Origin: Burkholderiales bacterium
GTDB lineage: Bacteria > Pseudomonadota > Gammaproteobacteria > Burkholderiales > Burkholderiaceae_C
Assembly (NCBI GenBank): GCA_028868895.1
Contig: JAGWTP010000009.1
Location: 1 to 59,293, forward strand
Reading direction: 5' to 3'
DNA: 59,293 bases
A program made the position numbers and the translations under genes. Below, piece by piece: positions 24,806-33,424 of this stretch. The notes under the pieces were generated by a model. The model saw nothing but the letters and a program-made list of their open reading frames with translations, was not told the origin of the DNA and searched no databases. How positions within the stretch are numbered: the first letter of the stretch is position 1; the number at the start of each line of letters is the position of its first letter.

Positions 24806-26023
24806 ATGATGTACCAGGCCTACCAGGCACAGTCCGATCTGATGTGGCCGCTGCGCACGCTGGCGAAGATGTCGGTGCCGTTGCTGCGCGACCCGGGCTT
24901 CGGGCTGTCGGCCCAGACGTCGGTGCGGCGAATCGCCGCGGCGTGCCGCGTGCTCGAGCTCGCCGAGGTCACCCACAAGCGCCCGCCCTGGCGCATCGAC
25001 GGCGTGCTCGTCAAGGGCGCGAGCGTGCCGGTCACCGAAGAGGTCGTGTGCACCACGCCGTTCGCAACGCTGCTGCGCTTTCGCAAGGCCGGCGCGCCGC
25101 CGCAACCCAAGGTGCTGGTGGTGGCGCCGATGTCGGGCCACTTCGCCACGCTGCTGCGCGACACCGTGCGCACCGTGCTGCAGGACCACGATGTCTACGT
25201 GACCGACTGGCACAACGTGCGCGACGTGCCGCTGGCGGCGGGCCGCTTCGGCCTGGACGAATACACCGAGCACGTCATCGACTTCCTCGCCGCGATGGGC
25301 CCGAACGCCAACGTGGTGGCGGTCTGCCAGCCCTGCGTGGCGGCCCTCGCGGCAGTGGCGCTGATGTCCGAAGACGGGCACCCGGCCACGCCGGCGAGCC
25401 TGACGCTGATGGCCGGCCCGATCGATTGCCGCATCAGCCCGACCGCCGTCAACAAGCTGGCCAACGAGAAGCCGATCGAGTGGTTCGAGCAGAACCTGAT
25501 CAGCACCGTGCCGTGGCGCCACGGCGGCGGTGGCCGGCGCGTGTACCCGGGCTTCGTCCAGCTCTCGGCGTTCATCGGCATGAACAAGGAGCGGCACGTC
25601 AACGCCTTCAAGGACTACTACCGGCATCTGGTGGACGACGAGTTCGACAAGGCCGAGGTCACCCGCACCTTCTACGAGGAATACATGGCGGTGGCCGACC
25701 TGGCCGCCGACTTCTACCTCGAGACCGTCAGCCTCGTGTTCCAGCAGCACGCGCTGCCCCGCGGCGAGCTGCGGTTTCGCGGGCGCCGCGTCGATCCGGC
25801 CGCGATCCGGCGCACCGCACTGCTCACCGTCGAGGGCGAGCGCGACGACATCTGCGCCGTCGGCCAGACGCTGGCGGCGCAGGACCTCGCCAGCAGCCTG
25901 CGCCCGTACCTGCGCACCCACTACGTGCAACCCAACGTCGGCCACTACGGCGTGTTCAGCGGCAAGCGCTGGCAGAACCACATCTACCCGCTGGTGCGCG
26001 ACGTGATCCACGTCTCGCAGTAG
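24806..26023 (+). CDS. phaZ: Intracellular polyhydroxybutyrate depolymerase
   Basis: 405 residues. Alpha/beta-hydrolase acting on native PHB granules to release 3-hydroxybutyrate units. The family N-terminus MMYQAYQAQSDLMWPLR is intact. The nucleophile elbow is VAVCQPCVAALAA, where intracellular PhaZ proteins use a Cys rather than Ser; DDICAVGQT supplies the likely Asp and NVGHYGVFSGKRW the His. ATG 24806 is preceded by GGAG. A strong hairpin follows the stop. Together with GC content it supports a PHB-storing betaproteobacterium. Confidence 0.94.
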   Translation: MMYQAYQAQSDLMWPLRTLAKMSVPLLRDPGFGLSAQTSVRRIAAACRVLELAEVTHKRPPWRIDGVLVKGASVPVTEEVVCTTPFATLLRFRKAGAPPQPKVLVVAPMSGHFATLLRDTVRTVLQDHDVYVTDWHNVRDVPLAAGRFGLDEYTEHVIDFLAAMGPNANVVAVCQPCVAALAAVALMSEDGHPATPASLTLMAGPIDCRISPTAVNKLANEKPIEWFEQNLISTVPWRHGGGGRRVYPGFVQLSAFIGMNKERHVNAFKDYYRHLVDDEFDKAEVTRTFYEEYMAVADLAADFYLETVSLVFQQHALPRGELRFRGRRVDPAAIRRTALLTVEGERDDICAVGQTLAAQDLASSLRPYLRTHYVQPNVGHYGVFSGKRWQNHIYPLVRDVIHVSQ

Positions 26024-26033
26024 GCACGCTGCG

Positions 26034-26059
26034 TTCGGCGGCGGCTCCGCGCCGCCGAA
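26034..26059 (+). terminator. Hairpin terminator after phaZ
   Basis: Perfect 10-bp stem TTCGGCGGCG / CGCCGCCGAA with 6-base loop, 10 bases after the phaZ stop. No T tract is visible. Confidence 0.6.
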
Positions 26060-26144
26060 GGGCGCGCCGGGTCGGGGCTGCGCTATCGTTTCGGTCCGGC
26101 CACGCGCATGCCGGCCACGCCCTGACCCGACCCCGCCCGTACCG

Positions 26145-28313
26145 ATGAAACCGTTCCACCGCCTGCCCGCCTACGCGCTCAACGGCCTGGCCGTGGCCAG
26201 CGGGATCGGCGTGGTCCAGCTGCTCATCGGTGCGCTGGTGGGAGCGCACGCGGCGCAATGGGCCTTGAGCGGCGCGGTCTGCGCGAGCCTGGCCGACGTG
26301 CCCAACACCGTGCCCCGCACGTGGCACCGGGTGTCGGCGGCGGCGGTGCTGAGCTTCGCCGCGGCGCTGGTCGTCGCCGTGCTCAAGCCGTACCCGCTGG
26401 TGCTGGGGGCGGGCGTGGTCGGCGTGACCTTCGCGGCGATGATGACGATGGCCTGGGGGCTGCGCGCTGCGGCGGTGTCGTTCGCACCGATCCTGTCGCT
26501 GGTGTTCTCGATTGCCGCGCCGGCGTCGGGGGTGTCGATGTTCGAGCTGGCGGGCTGGAACGCGCTCGGCGGCGTCGTCTACCTCGCGTGGTCGTTGATC
26601 GCGGGCCGGGTGCTGCAGGGCCGCTACCGAACGCTGGCGCTGGAGGCGGCGCTGCGCGCCGCGGCGCGGCTGCTGCCGTCGCGTGCGGCGCTGCTCGAAT
26701 CGCCGCACCCGCGCGCCCCCGAGGCGCGCGTCATGAACGACTGGATCAAGGGCGAGGCCGAACTCGCCGAGCGGCTGCAAAGCGCGCGCGACTTCGTCTT
26801 CGTCGATGCCGACAGCGAACGCTACCGCCGCGACACCGCGATCCTGCTGCGCGCCATCGACCTGCGCGACCTGCTGCTCGCGGGGCGGCTCGATCTCGAC
26901 GTGCTCGGCCGCGACGCGAACGGGCGCTGGCTGCTGCAACGCGTCGGCCAGGCCCTGCGCCGGATCGGCCAGGCGCTCGAAGCCGCCGCCGACGCCGTTC
27001 GCGACGGCCGGCCCGCGGCACCGGCCGACGCGCTGCAGGACGACCTGAACCGGCTGTTCGCCGACGCGCAGATCACGCACGCCGGCGTGCGCACCCGGTT
27101 GCTGCGCGGCGTGCACGATCGGCTGACCGACATCGGCGCCGATGTCGTGCAGATCCACGCGCTGCTGCGCGGCGGCCGTGAATGCGTGCCGCTGACACGC
27201 GAGCAGCTGCAGCGTTTCGTGGCGGCCGAAGGCTGGCCGCTCAAGGCCCTGGGTGCGCACTGGTCGGGGCAGTCGCCGGTGCTGCGCCACGCGGTGCGCG
27301 CGGCGCTCGCGCTGGGCACCGCCTACTACCTGGCGCTGGCGCTGCCGTGGGCCTCGCACCCGCACTGGCTCGTGCTCAGCGTGGCCGTGGTGCTGCGCGG
27401 CAACCTCGAGCAGACCTTGAGCCGGCGCAACACCCGCGTGCTCGGCACCATGCTCGGCTGCGCCGTCGTGCTGCTGCTGTCGCACCTGACCTCGCCGGCG
27501 CTGTTGAGCCTGGTCTTTCTCGCCGCCGTGGGCATCGCCCATTCCTTCGTCGCGCAGCGCTACTGGATGACCGCGACGGCGGCCACCGTGATGGCGCTGC
27601 TGCAGTCGCACCTGGTCAACCCGGCCGGCGGCTTTGCGATCGCCGAACGCGTGGCCGATACCGTGCTCGGCGCCGCGCTCGCCTGGGGCTTCAGTTACGT
27701 GCTGCCTTCGTGGGAACGGCGGCGATTGCCTCTCGCGATCGACCAGGTCTTGAAGGATCTGCGCGACTACGCCGGCCACGCGCTGCGGCCGCAACCTGCC
27801 GCCGCCGTCGAACAGCGGCTCGCCCGGCGCCGCGCCTACGACGCGCTGAGCGCGCTTGCGGGCGCCTTGCAGCGCAGCGCGGCCGAACCCCGGGCCGTGC
27901 AGCTGCCGATCCGGCAGGTCGCGGCGCTGATCGACCATGGCCAACGCCTGATGGCGCACCTGTCGGTGGTGCGCCTGATGCTGGTGCGAGCCGGCTCCGG
28001 GCCGGCCGGCCAGACCGGTGCGCGGGCGCTGCAACGGGCGAACGCCGATCTGGCGGCCTGCCTCTGCCTCGCCGGCGAGCCGGCCGCGCCGGCGGGCGAC
28101 GCCGTCGATGCCGTCGATGCCGATGCGCGGTCGATGTCGGCCCCGCCCGCCGTGTCCGAGGGCGTCCTGCCCGGGCTCGTGCCGCGCCTGCAGGGCCTGG
28201 CGCACGACGCCCGGCAGGTGCGCGCCGCGGCGATCGAAGCCCTGGCGACGGTGCAGGGCGCGCGGCGGCACGCGGCAGCCGCTCCGGTGTCGGTGCACAA
28301 CGAGGGCGGCTGA
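26145..28313 (+). CDS. FUSC-family inner membrane protein (YccS/aromatic acid exporter-like)
   Basis: 722 residues. Two clusters of hydrophobic segments (about 10-150: LNGLAVASGIGVVQLLIGAL onward; about 390-530: ALALGTAYYLALALPWA, LGTMLGCAVVLLLSHL, ALLSLVFLAAVGIAHSFVAQRYW), each followed by a long soluble helical region, as in YccS/YhfK/FUSC proteins. PHWLVLSVAVVLRGNLEQTLSRRNTRVLGT is the FUSC signature. Likely exports small organic acids or is linked to envelope stress; substrate unknown. Isolated between phaZ and a tiny ORF. Confidence 0.88.
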   Translation: MKPFHRLPAYALNGLAVASGIGVVQLLIGALVGAHAAQWALSGAVCASLADVPNTVPRTWHRVSAAAVLSFAAALVVAVLKPYPLVLGAGVVGVTFAAMMTMAWGLRAAAVSFAPILSLVFSIAAPASGVSMFELAGWNALGGVVYLAWSLIAGRVLQGRYRTLALEAALRAAARLLPSRAALLESPHPRAPEARVMNDWIKGEAELAERLQSARDFVFVDADSERYRRDTAILLRAIDLRDLLLAGRLDLDVLGRDANGRWLLQRVGQALRRIGQALEAAADAVRDGRPAAPADALQDDLNRLFADAQITHAGVRTRLLRGVHDRLTDIGADVVQIHALLRGGRECVPLTREQLQRFVAAEGWPLKALGAHWSGQSPVLRHAVRAALALGTAYYLALALPWASHPHWLVLSVAVVLRGNLEQTLSRRNTRVLGTMLGCAVVLLLSHLTSPALLSLVFLAAVGIAHSFVAQRYWMTATAATVMALLQSHLVNPAGGFAIAERVADTVLGAALAWGFSYVLPSWERRRLPLAIDQVLKDLRDYAGHALRPQPAAAVEQRLARRRAYDALSALAGALQRSAAEPRAVQLPIRQVAALIDHGQRLMAHLSVVRLMLVRAGSGPAGQTGARALQRANADLAACLCLAGEPAAPAGDAVDAVDADARSMSAPPAVSEGVLPGLVPRLQGLAHDARQVRAAAIEALATVQGARRHAAAAPVSVHNEGG

Positions 28314-28441
28314 ACCCGGGCGCCGCTGCGACCCGCGCCGAGTGTGGTCGAGCCTCGCCGAGCGGCGTTGCGCGTCACCGGCCAGCGTGGATGACGCAGC
28401 CGTCGAAATCGTGGACGATGCGGTGTTCACCGGAGCCCATC

Positions 28442-28600
28442 ATGCCGAGCCACACACCGCGCAAGCCGCACCGCCACCACGACGCGGAGTCCGACGACCC
28501 CGAACCCGGATCGATGCCGGTCGAACCCGACCAGGGGCCGGTGCCGCCGGTCGTGCCCGACGACCCCGAAGACGGCCGCATCGTCGACCCCGAGGCCTGA
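28442..28600 (+). CDS. Small acidic proline-rich protein
   Basis: 52 residues starting MPSHTPRKPHRHHDAESDD and ending EDGRIVDPEA. Low-complexity, acidic and Pro-rich with a His-rich start; no membrane segment. Similar short 'VEPDxGPVPPVxPDDPE' proteins occur in Burkholderiales as I recall them, function unknown. No strong ribosome site. Confidence 0.5.
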   Translation: MPSHTPRKPHRHHDAESDDPEPGSMPVEPDQGPVPPVVPDDPEDGRIVDPEA

Positions 28601-28900
28601 GGCCGGGAGGCGGCTCTCAACGCGGGCTCGGTGGTTCCCTCGCCCGGACGGAGTTGGAGCCGGCAATGGCGCCGGCGATGGCGCCGATGCGAGCAGCGTA
28701 CGGCGACCGATCCCGCCGGCCGGGCCGGTCGGAGCACGCCTACAGGCTTGCGGGTGCTCGGCCGATGGCGCCGTGACGGCGCGGGGCCGATGCTGTAGGC
28801 CGTGGCGTCATCGCCGACGCCGGTTCGGTGGTCGGATCGGCGCAGTCGGCCCTCGGTGGCCTGCCGCTTGCGTGTGTGCTGCGGCACAACAGGAGCGAGC
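28601..28900. other. 300-bp intergenic region
   Basis: No gene or RNA recognised. The only structure I can point to is the short palindrome at 28875-28888 just before the transglutaminase ribosome site. Confidence 0.5.
28875..28888. promoter_or_regulatory. Palindrome TGTGC-N4-GCACA before the transglutaminase gene
   Basis: Perfect 5-bp arms, 12 bases upstream of the start codon and overlapping the leader. The half-site equals that of the CRP-spaced sites farther along the window, but the spacer is 4 rather than 6 bases. Could be a repressor site or chance. Confidence 0.3.
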
Positions 28901-29713
28901 ATGCAGATCCGAGTCGGTTTCGAAATGGCCTACCAGTGCCCGCAGCCCACGCCGATGATCCTGGCGTTGAACATCCACTATTCGCGCGCCGCCGATCTGC
29001 TGCGGCCCGATCAGCTCGTCACCCACCCGGTGGTGCCGGTCACCGCGTACCGCGATCTGTTCGGCAACTGGTGCAGCCGCATCGTCGCGCCGCAGGGCCG
29101 CTTCGTGCTGAGCACCGATGCCTTGGTCCACGACACCGGTGCGCCCGACGTCGTGGCGCCCTGGGCCATGCAGACACCGGTCGAACAGCTTCCGGAGTCG
29201 ACGCTGGTGTTCCTGCTCGGCAGCCGCTATTGCGAGACCGACCAGCTCTCCGAGGTCGCCTGGCAGCGCTTCGGTTCGGGCCCGACCGGCTGGGCGCGCG
29301 TGCAGGCGGTGTGCGATTTCGTGCATCGCCACATCGAGTTCGGCTACCAGCACGCGCGGCGCACGCGCACCGCCTGGGAGGCCTACAACGAGGGCCGCGG
29401 CGTGTGCCGCGACTACGCCCACCTGGCGATCGCGTTCTGCCGCTGCCTGAACATCCCGGCGCGCTACTGCACCGGCTACCTCGGCGACATCGGCATGCCG
29501 CCGCCGTACGGCACGATGGACTTCGCCGGCTGGTTCGAGGCCTACCTGGGCGACCGCTGGTACACCTTCGACGCGCGCAACAACACGCCGCGCATCGGCC
29601 GCGTGCTGATGGCGCGCGGCCGCGACGCCTGCGACGTGGCGCTGTCGAGCACCTTCGGCCCGAACACGCTCGAGAGCTTCAAGGTCTGGGTCGACGAGAT
29701 CGTGGCGGTCTGA
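28901..29713 (+). CDS. Transglutaminase-like cysteine protease family protein (Anbu-associated)
   Basis: 270 residues. N-terminal beta domain followed by a transglutaminase core with nucleophile C169 in EGRGVCRDYAHLAIAFCR and the PARYCTGYLGDIG stretch. Where classical members have the catalytic His (HAWFEAY), this reads MDFAGWFEAYLGDRWYTFD at 206-224, so His is replaced; I believe this occurs in related Anbu-linked proteins, but activity cannot be assumed. AGGAG ribosome site before ATG 28901. It precedes the Anbu gene by 26 bases, the standard pairing; the alpha-E and ATP-grasp genes often in this set are absent here. Confidence 0.9.
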   Translation: MQIRVGFEMAYQCPQPTPMILALNIHYSRAADLLRPDQLVTHPVVPVTAYRDLFGNWCSRIVAPQGRFVLSTDALVHDTGAPDVVAPWAMQTPVEQLPESTLVFLLGSRYCETDQLSEVAWQRFGSGPTGWARVQAVCDFVHRHIEFGYQHARRTRTAWEAYNEGRGVCRDYAHLAIAFCRCLNIPARYCTGYLGDIGMPPPYGTMDFAGWFEAYLGDRWYTFDARNNTPRIGRVLMARGRDACDVALSSTFGPNTLESFKVWVDEIVAV

Positions 29714-29739
29714 ATGAAGCCCGCCCGGCGGCGCGCGCC

Positions 29740-30462
29740 ATGACCTACTGCGTCGGCGTCAAGCTCGAAGAAGGGCTGATCTTCGCCAGCGACTCGCGCA
29801 CCCACGCCGGCGTGGACAACTACGCCCGGTTCTGCAAGATGACGGTGTTCGAGCGCGCCGGCGACCGCGTGCTGGTGCTGCTCAGCTCCGGCGGACTGGC
29901 CGCGACCCAGGCGGTGGTCAGCGTGCTGCGCCAGCGCGCCGGCGGCGAAGGGCCGCACATCTGGAGCGTGGAGTCGATGTTCGACGTCGCCAATCTGGTG
30001 GCCGATGCGATGCGCGACATCGAGCGCCGCGACGGCCCGTTTCTCGAGAGCGGCGGCCTGAAGTTCAATGCCTCGTTCATCCTCGGCGGCCAGATCTCCG
30101 GTGAAGACATGCGGCTGTTCCGCCTGTATGCCGAAGGCAACTTCATCGAGGCCGGCACCGACACGAGTTTTCTGCAGACCGGCGAGGCCAAGTACGGCAA
30201 GCCCATCCTCGACCTCGCCGTGACCCCGAGCGCCACGCTCGAAGACGCCACCAAGTGCGTGCTCGTCTCGTTCGACTCGACGATGCTCAGCAACCTCTCG
30301 GTGGGCATGCCGATCGACCTGCTCTGCTACGCGCGCGACGCGCTGCAGGTCACGATGAAGCGCCGCTTCGACCACGGCGACGCCTACTTCGAGTCGCTCA
30401 AGCAGCACTGGATCGCCGGTACCCGCAAGGTCTTCCACGAGTTGCCGCCGCTGGAGTGGTAG
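29740..30462 (+). CDS. anbu: Anbu, proteasome-type protease (ancestral beta subunit)
   Basis: 240 residues; Ntn-hydrolase fold related to proteasome beta subunits and HslV. Removing Met exposes Thr1 (MTYCVGVKLEEGLIFASDSRTHAGVDN), with D17 in ASDSR and K32 in ARFCKM at catalytic positions. Family stretches LKFNASFILGGQISGEDMRLFRLYAEGNFIEAG and PFLESG are present. Anbu assembles into open helical rings in the cytoplasm; its natural substrate remains unknown. Coupling to the transglutaminase gene separates it from HslV and from the different betaproteobacterial proteasome homologue. Confidence 0.92.
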   Translation: MTYCVGVKLEEGLIFASDSRTHAGVDNYARFCKMTVFERAGDRVLVLLSSGGLAATQAVVSVLRQRAGGEGPHIWSVESMFDVANLVADAMRDIERRDGPFLESGGLKFNASFILGGQISGEDMRLFRLYAEGNFIEAGTDTSFLQTGEAKYGKPILDLAVTPSATLEDATKCVLVSFDSTMLSNLSVGMPIDLLCYARDALQVTMKRRFDHGDAYFESLKQHWIAGTRKVFHELPPLEW

Positions 30463-30483
30463 CGCGCCGGGTGCGCGCCACGG

Positions 30484-31209
30484 TCACCCGGCGTGGTACG
30501 CCGGCTCGGCGGCCAGCGCCACCGCGAGCGACTCGACCAGATCGGCGCGCAGCGCGCGCCACGGCGCGCCGCGCTGCGCGACGAAACGCTGGTTCACCTC
30601 GAGCTCCACGCCCACGTAGACCTCGTCCGCGAAGGCCTTGCGCAGCAGCGCGGTCAGGCCGTCGCCGCGGCCCCGGTACGGGTAGTTGCGGCGCAGCCGC
30701 AAGCCCGGCGCACGTTGTGCACAGGCGGCGATCCAGCGCCGCGACAGCGCCGCCTCGGCGGCGCGTCGCGGGTCGTAGAGCCAGGCCACGTCGGCCTGCC
30801 GGACGACGCCGTCGAGCACCGGCGTGAAGCTGTGCGAAGCGACGTGGATCACCCGCTGGCCGCTCGCAATGCGCCGGCCGATCTCGCCTTCGACGGCGTC
30901 GCGGTGCGGCCGGTAGTGCTGCGCGTCGATCGCCTGGCGCTGCGCCCGCGGCAGCCCGCGCGTGACCTCGGAGTACAGGTGCCGGTGGCCGGGCGAGCGG
31001 TTCAGGTCGATCAGCAGGCGCGTCGTGGTCGAGGCGTACAGCGGCGCGCCGAAGGCCGCGGCGATCTGGGCGGCGAGTTGCAGCGCGCCGGGGTCCCAGC
31101 CGCGGTGGCTGTCCAGCAGTGCCGCATGGCCGGCGAACCATGCGGCGTAGGCCAGTGGCACGTCGTTGCCGCCGTGCTCGCAACTGACGACGAGGCAGGT
31201 TCCGGGCAT
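30484..31209 (-). CDS. N-formylglutamate amidohydrolase family protein
   Basis: 241 residues, zinc-dependent amidohydrolase fold. VVSCEHGGNDVP supplies the Glu-His metal pair near residues 9-10, DSHRGWDPGAL, TRLLIDLNRS, and HVASHSFTPV are the other conserved motifs. Classical role is N-formylglutamate to glutamate and formate in histidine use, but no hut genes are near, so the substrate is open. Start at ATG 31209 gives MPGTCLVVSCEH; an upstream ATG at 31248 would overlap the DUF3095 gene. It converges on anbu with a 21-bp gap. Confidence 0.85.
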   Translation of the reverse strand: MPGTCLVVSCEHGGNDVPLAYAAWFAGHAALLDSHRGWDPGALQLAAQIAAAFGAPLYASTTTRLLIDLNRSPGHRHLYSEVTRGLPRAQRQAIDAQHYRPHRDAVEGEIGRRIASGQRVIHVASHSFTPVLDGVVRQADVAWLYDPRRAAEAALSRRWIAACAQRAPGLRLRRNYPYRGRGDGLTALLRKAFADEVYVGVELEVNQRFVAQRGAPWRALRADLVESLAVALAAEPAYHAG

Positions 31210-31225
31210 CGCCGCGGTGCCGCGA

Positions 31226-32461
31226 TCAGGCGGCGCGGCCAGGCGCACCGCGGTCGGCCGCAGCCGCGCCGGCGACGGGCGCGCGCGGGCCGGCCGCCTT
31301 CAGGTGCTTGGCCGCGTTGGTGTAGCCGCCGCCACCGCCGTCGACGAAGTGCACGTGCAGGCCCGCGTCGGTCGAGGTCACGAGGCAGGTCATCAGCGCC
31401 GTGTCGGAAACATCCATGCCGTAGCGCAGCGCATTGCCGGCAGCGCATTGATCCACATACGCCCGGATCGGCTCGATGCAGTCGAGCGCGCAATCGATGA
31501 CGAAGCAGACCGTCTCGTCGTGCTTGCAGAAGTCGGTGTTGGTTGCCACCTCCGCGCGGTAGCGGTCCGGGTCGAAGCCGCCGATCGGGCGCCCGCGCGC
31601 CAGCACCAGCCAGGCCAGCAGCGTCTCGGCGAGCACCCGCACCAGCGTCAGCGCCAGCGATCCGCTGCCGCGCCGGGCCCGCGCCTCGAGCATGAAGCCG
31701 GTGGGCGGCCAACGGCCGCGCAGCGTGTCCTGGCGCACCGGCCGCGCGTCGCCCGCCTGCCCGGCCAGCCGCATCACGGTGGCATAAATCTCGCCCGGAT
31801 CGGGCGCGCCGTGCAGGATCAGCGTGACCATCTTGCCGCGCTTGGAGTGCAGCGCGTCCCAGCGGCACGACAGCCCCGACAGGTCGGCCGGCGCGCCGTC
31901 GTCCAGTGCGTTCGGGATGGCCGCGCGCTCGATCAATTCGGCGTCGCCGCGCCCTCGCACCGCCGCCTCGAGCCGGCCGACGCCGCCACCGAGGAAGACC
32001 CCGAAGCTGTTGCCGCGCGAGGGTTCGTAGCGCCCCACCTGAACATCCGTCCCGAATCGTCGCAACTCGCCCACCGGGACCAGCCCGACACGCAACTCCA
32101 GATCGAATTCGCGCGCGGCCATGCCGCGCACCCGCGCCAGCGCGATGCGCGCTTGTCCGGCGTGCTGCCGCGGCACCATCACGACCGCACCGTCGCCACC
32201 GAACAGGAACGGAATCGACACCGGTGCACACAGGTTCTTCAACGCCGCGATGGCCATCGCAGCGACGAAGTTGACGGTCTTGTGGCGCCCGTTGGCGATC
32301 GCGGTCGTCGAGTCGACGATGTCGGTGACGACCAGCGCCCAGTCGTCGGGGGCAGGGCGGTACTGCGACGCGTCGAAGGTGTCGCGCGGCTGCGCCAGCA
32401 CCGGCAGGGCGGCGAAGAATTGCGACGATCGGTCGGCGGTGGGGTCGGGCTGGCTGGTCAT
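31226..32461 (-). CDS. DUF3095 family protein with class III cyclase-like N-terminal motif
   Basis: 411 residues. The segment ALVVTDIVDSTTAIANGRHKTVNFVAA resembles the metal-binding start of class III adenylate cyclases (TDIxxST), and SIPFLFGGDGAVVMVP recalls a GGDG loop of nucleotidyl cyclase-like folds. The C-terminal half (FCKHDETVCFVIDCALDCIEPI; LMTCLVTSTDAGLHVHFVDGGGGGYT) is DUF3095-specific. No membrane segments. Function unknown; a soluble cyclase or nucleotide-sensing role is possible but not shown. Start ATG 32461 chosen over 32476. Likely co-transcribed with the following amidohydrolase gene, 16 bases on. Confidence 0.85.
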   Translation of the reverse strand: MTSQPDPTADRSSQFFAALPVLAQPRDTFDASQYRPAPDDWALVVTDIVDSTTAIANGRHKTVNFVAAMAIAALKNLCAPVSIPFLFGGDGAVVMVPRQHAGQARIALARVRGMAAREFDLELRVGLVPVGELRRFGTDVQVGRYEPSRGNSFGVFLGGGVGRLEAAVRGRGDAELIERAAIPNALDDGAPADLSGLSCRWDALHSKRGKMVTLILHGAPDPGEIYATVMRLAGQAGDARPVRQDTLRGRWPPTGFMLEARARRGSGSLALTLVRVLAETLLAWLVLARGRPIGGFDPDRYRAEVATNTDFCKHDETVCFVIDCALDCIEPIRAYVDQCAAGNALRYGMDVSDTALMTCLVTSTDAGLHVHFVDGGGGGYTNAAKHLKAAGPRAPVAGAAAADRGAPGRAA

Positions 32462-32728
32462 GGTCACGGTGCGCAAACGGTTGAACGACCGGGGAACGCG
32501 CCGCCGCGGCTGATCTTAGCGTTCGGTTCTGACCGGTCGATGCGCGCGCCCGGGCCTTCCCGCTGCGGCCCGCGCATCGCTGGCGATAATGATCCGTCGT
32601 CACCCTCGACCCGAACCGCACTGGCGCCGCCGACGAGCCGACCCGCAGCTGCGACCCCGTGATCCACCAACCCGAGATCGCAACATGAAGTGGCTGAGCC
32701 GTCTGCACGCGCATGCACCGAAGGGCCG

Positions 32729-33424
32729 ATGCCCGCCATGAGCGTCGCGACTGGGCGACGCGCCCGGCTGGGCATCGGCCGGATCGCCGGGGGGGCGAGC
32801 GCGCTCGTGCTGTTCGCCTGGCTGTTCGCGCCGAACCTGCGTGGATGGCTGGACAGCAGCGCGGTCGCGGTGCCCGATCGCGAGGTGGCCGCGTGGGTGC
32901 ACGCCGCAGCGAGCGTGCCGTTCACCGAGGCGATGCGCTGGGTCGGCATCTTGCAGGGCACCGCCGGCATGCTCGCGATGACGGCGGTTGCAGCGGCGCT
33001 GTTGTGGCGCGCCGGCCAGCGCCGGGCGGTGCCGGTGCTGCTGCTGTGCGTGCCCGGCGGGATGCTGCTGAACGTGGCCGTCAAGCACGCGGTGCAGCGG
33101 CCGCGGCCGGACTGGGGCTACGCGCTGCAGATGCCCGCCAGCTTCAGCTTTCCGAGCGGCCATGTGGCGGGTGCCACGCTGTTCTACGGCGTGGCCGTGG
33201 TGTGGCTTTGGCCGCGGCTGCGCACCGGGTGGGCGCGAGGGGCGTTGTCGATCGCCGCGGTGTCGATGGTGCTGCTGGTCGCGCTCAGCCGCATCGTGCT
33301 GGGTGTGCACTACGCGAGCGACTGCGTCGGCGCGGTGGTCGAGGGCCTGCTGTGGCTGGCGATCTGCGCACCGTGGGCGCACGCTGCCGGCGCGGCGGCG
33401 GTGGCCCGGCGCGACACGCCATGA
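32729..33424 (+). CDS. PAP2-family membrane phosphatase
   Basis: 231 residues, about six membrane segments. The phosphatase signature is complete: KHAVQRPRP, FSFPSGHVAGAT and SRIVLGVHYASDCVGA. Family members dephosphorylate phosphatidate, undecaprenyl pyrophosphate or related lipid phosphates on the periplasmic face. Start at ATG 32729 with AGGG just upstream (ATG 32738 also possible). The stop overlaps the lipid-kinase-like gene (ATGA), so the two probably act on connected lipid pools. Confidence 0.9.
   Translation: MPAMSVATGRRARLGIGRIAGGASALVLFAWLFAPNLRGWLDSSAVAVPDREVAAWVHAAASVPFTEAMRWVGILQGTAGMLAMTAVAAALLWRAGQRRAVPVLLLCVPGGMLLNVAVKHAVQRPRPDWGYALQMPASFSFPSGHVAGATLFYGVAVVWLWPRLRTGWARGALSIAAVSMVLLVALSRIVLGVHYASDCVGAVVEGLLWLAICAPWAHAAGAAAVARRDTP

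Noticed and set aside
25956-28430. Minus-strand 824-codon frame opposite the FUSC gene
   Set aside because: Antisense to a convincing membrane protein gene; Gln/Arg-rich with no recognisable domain.
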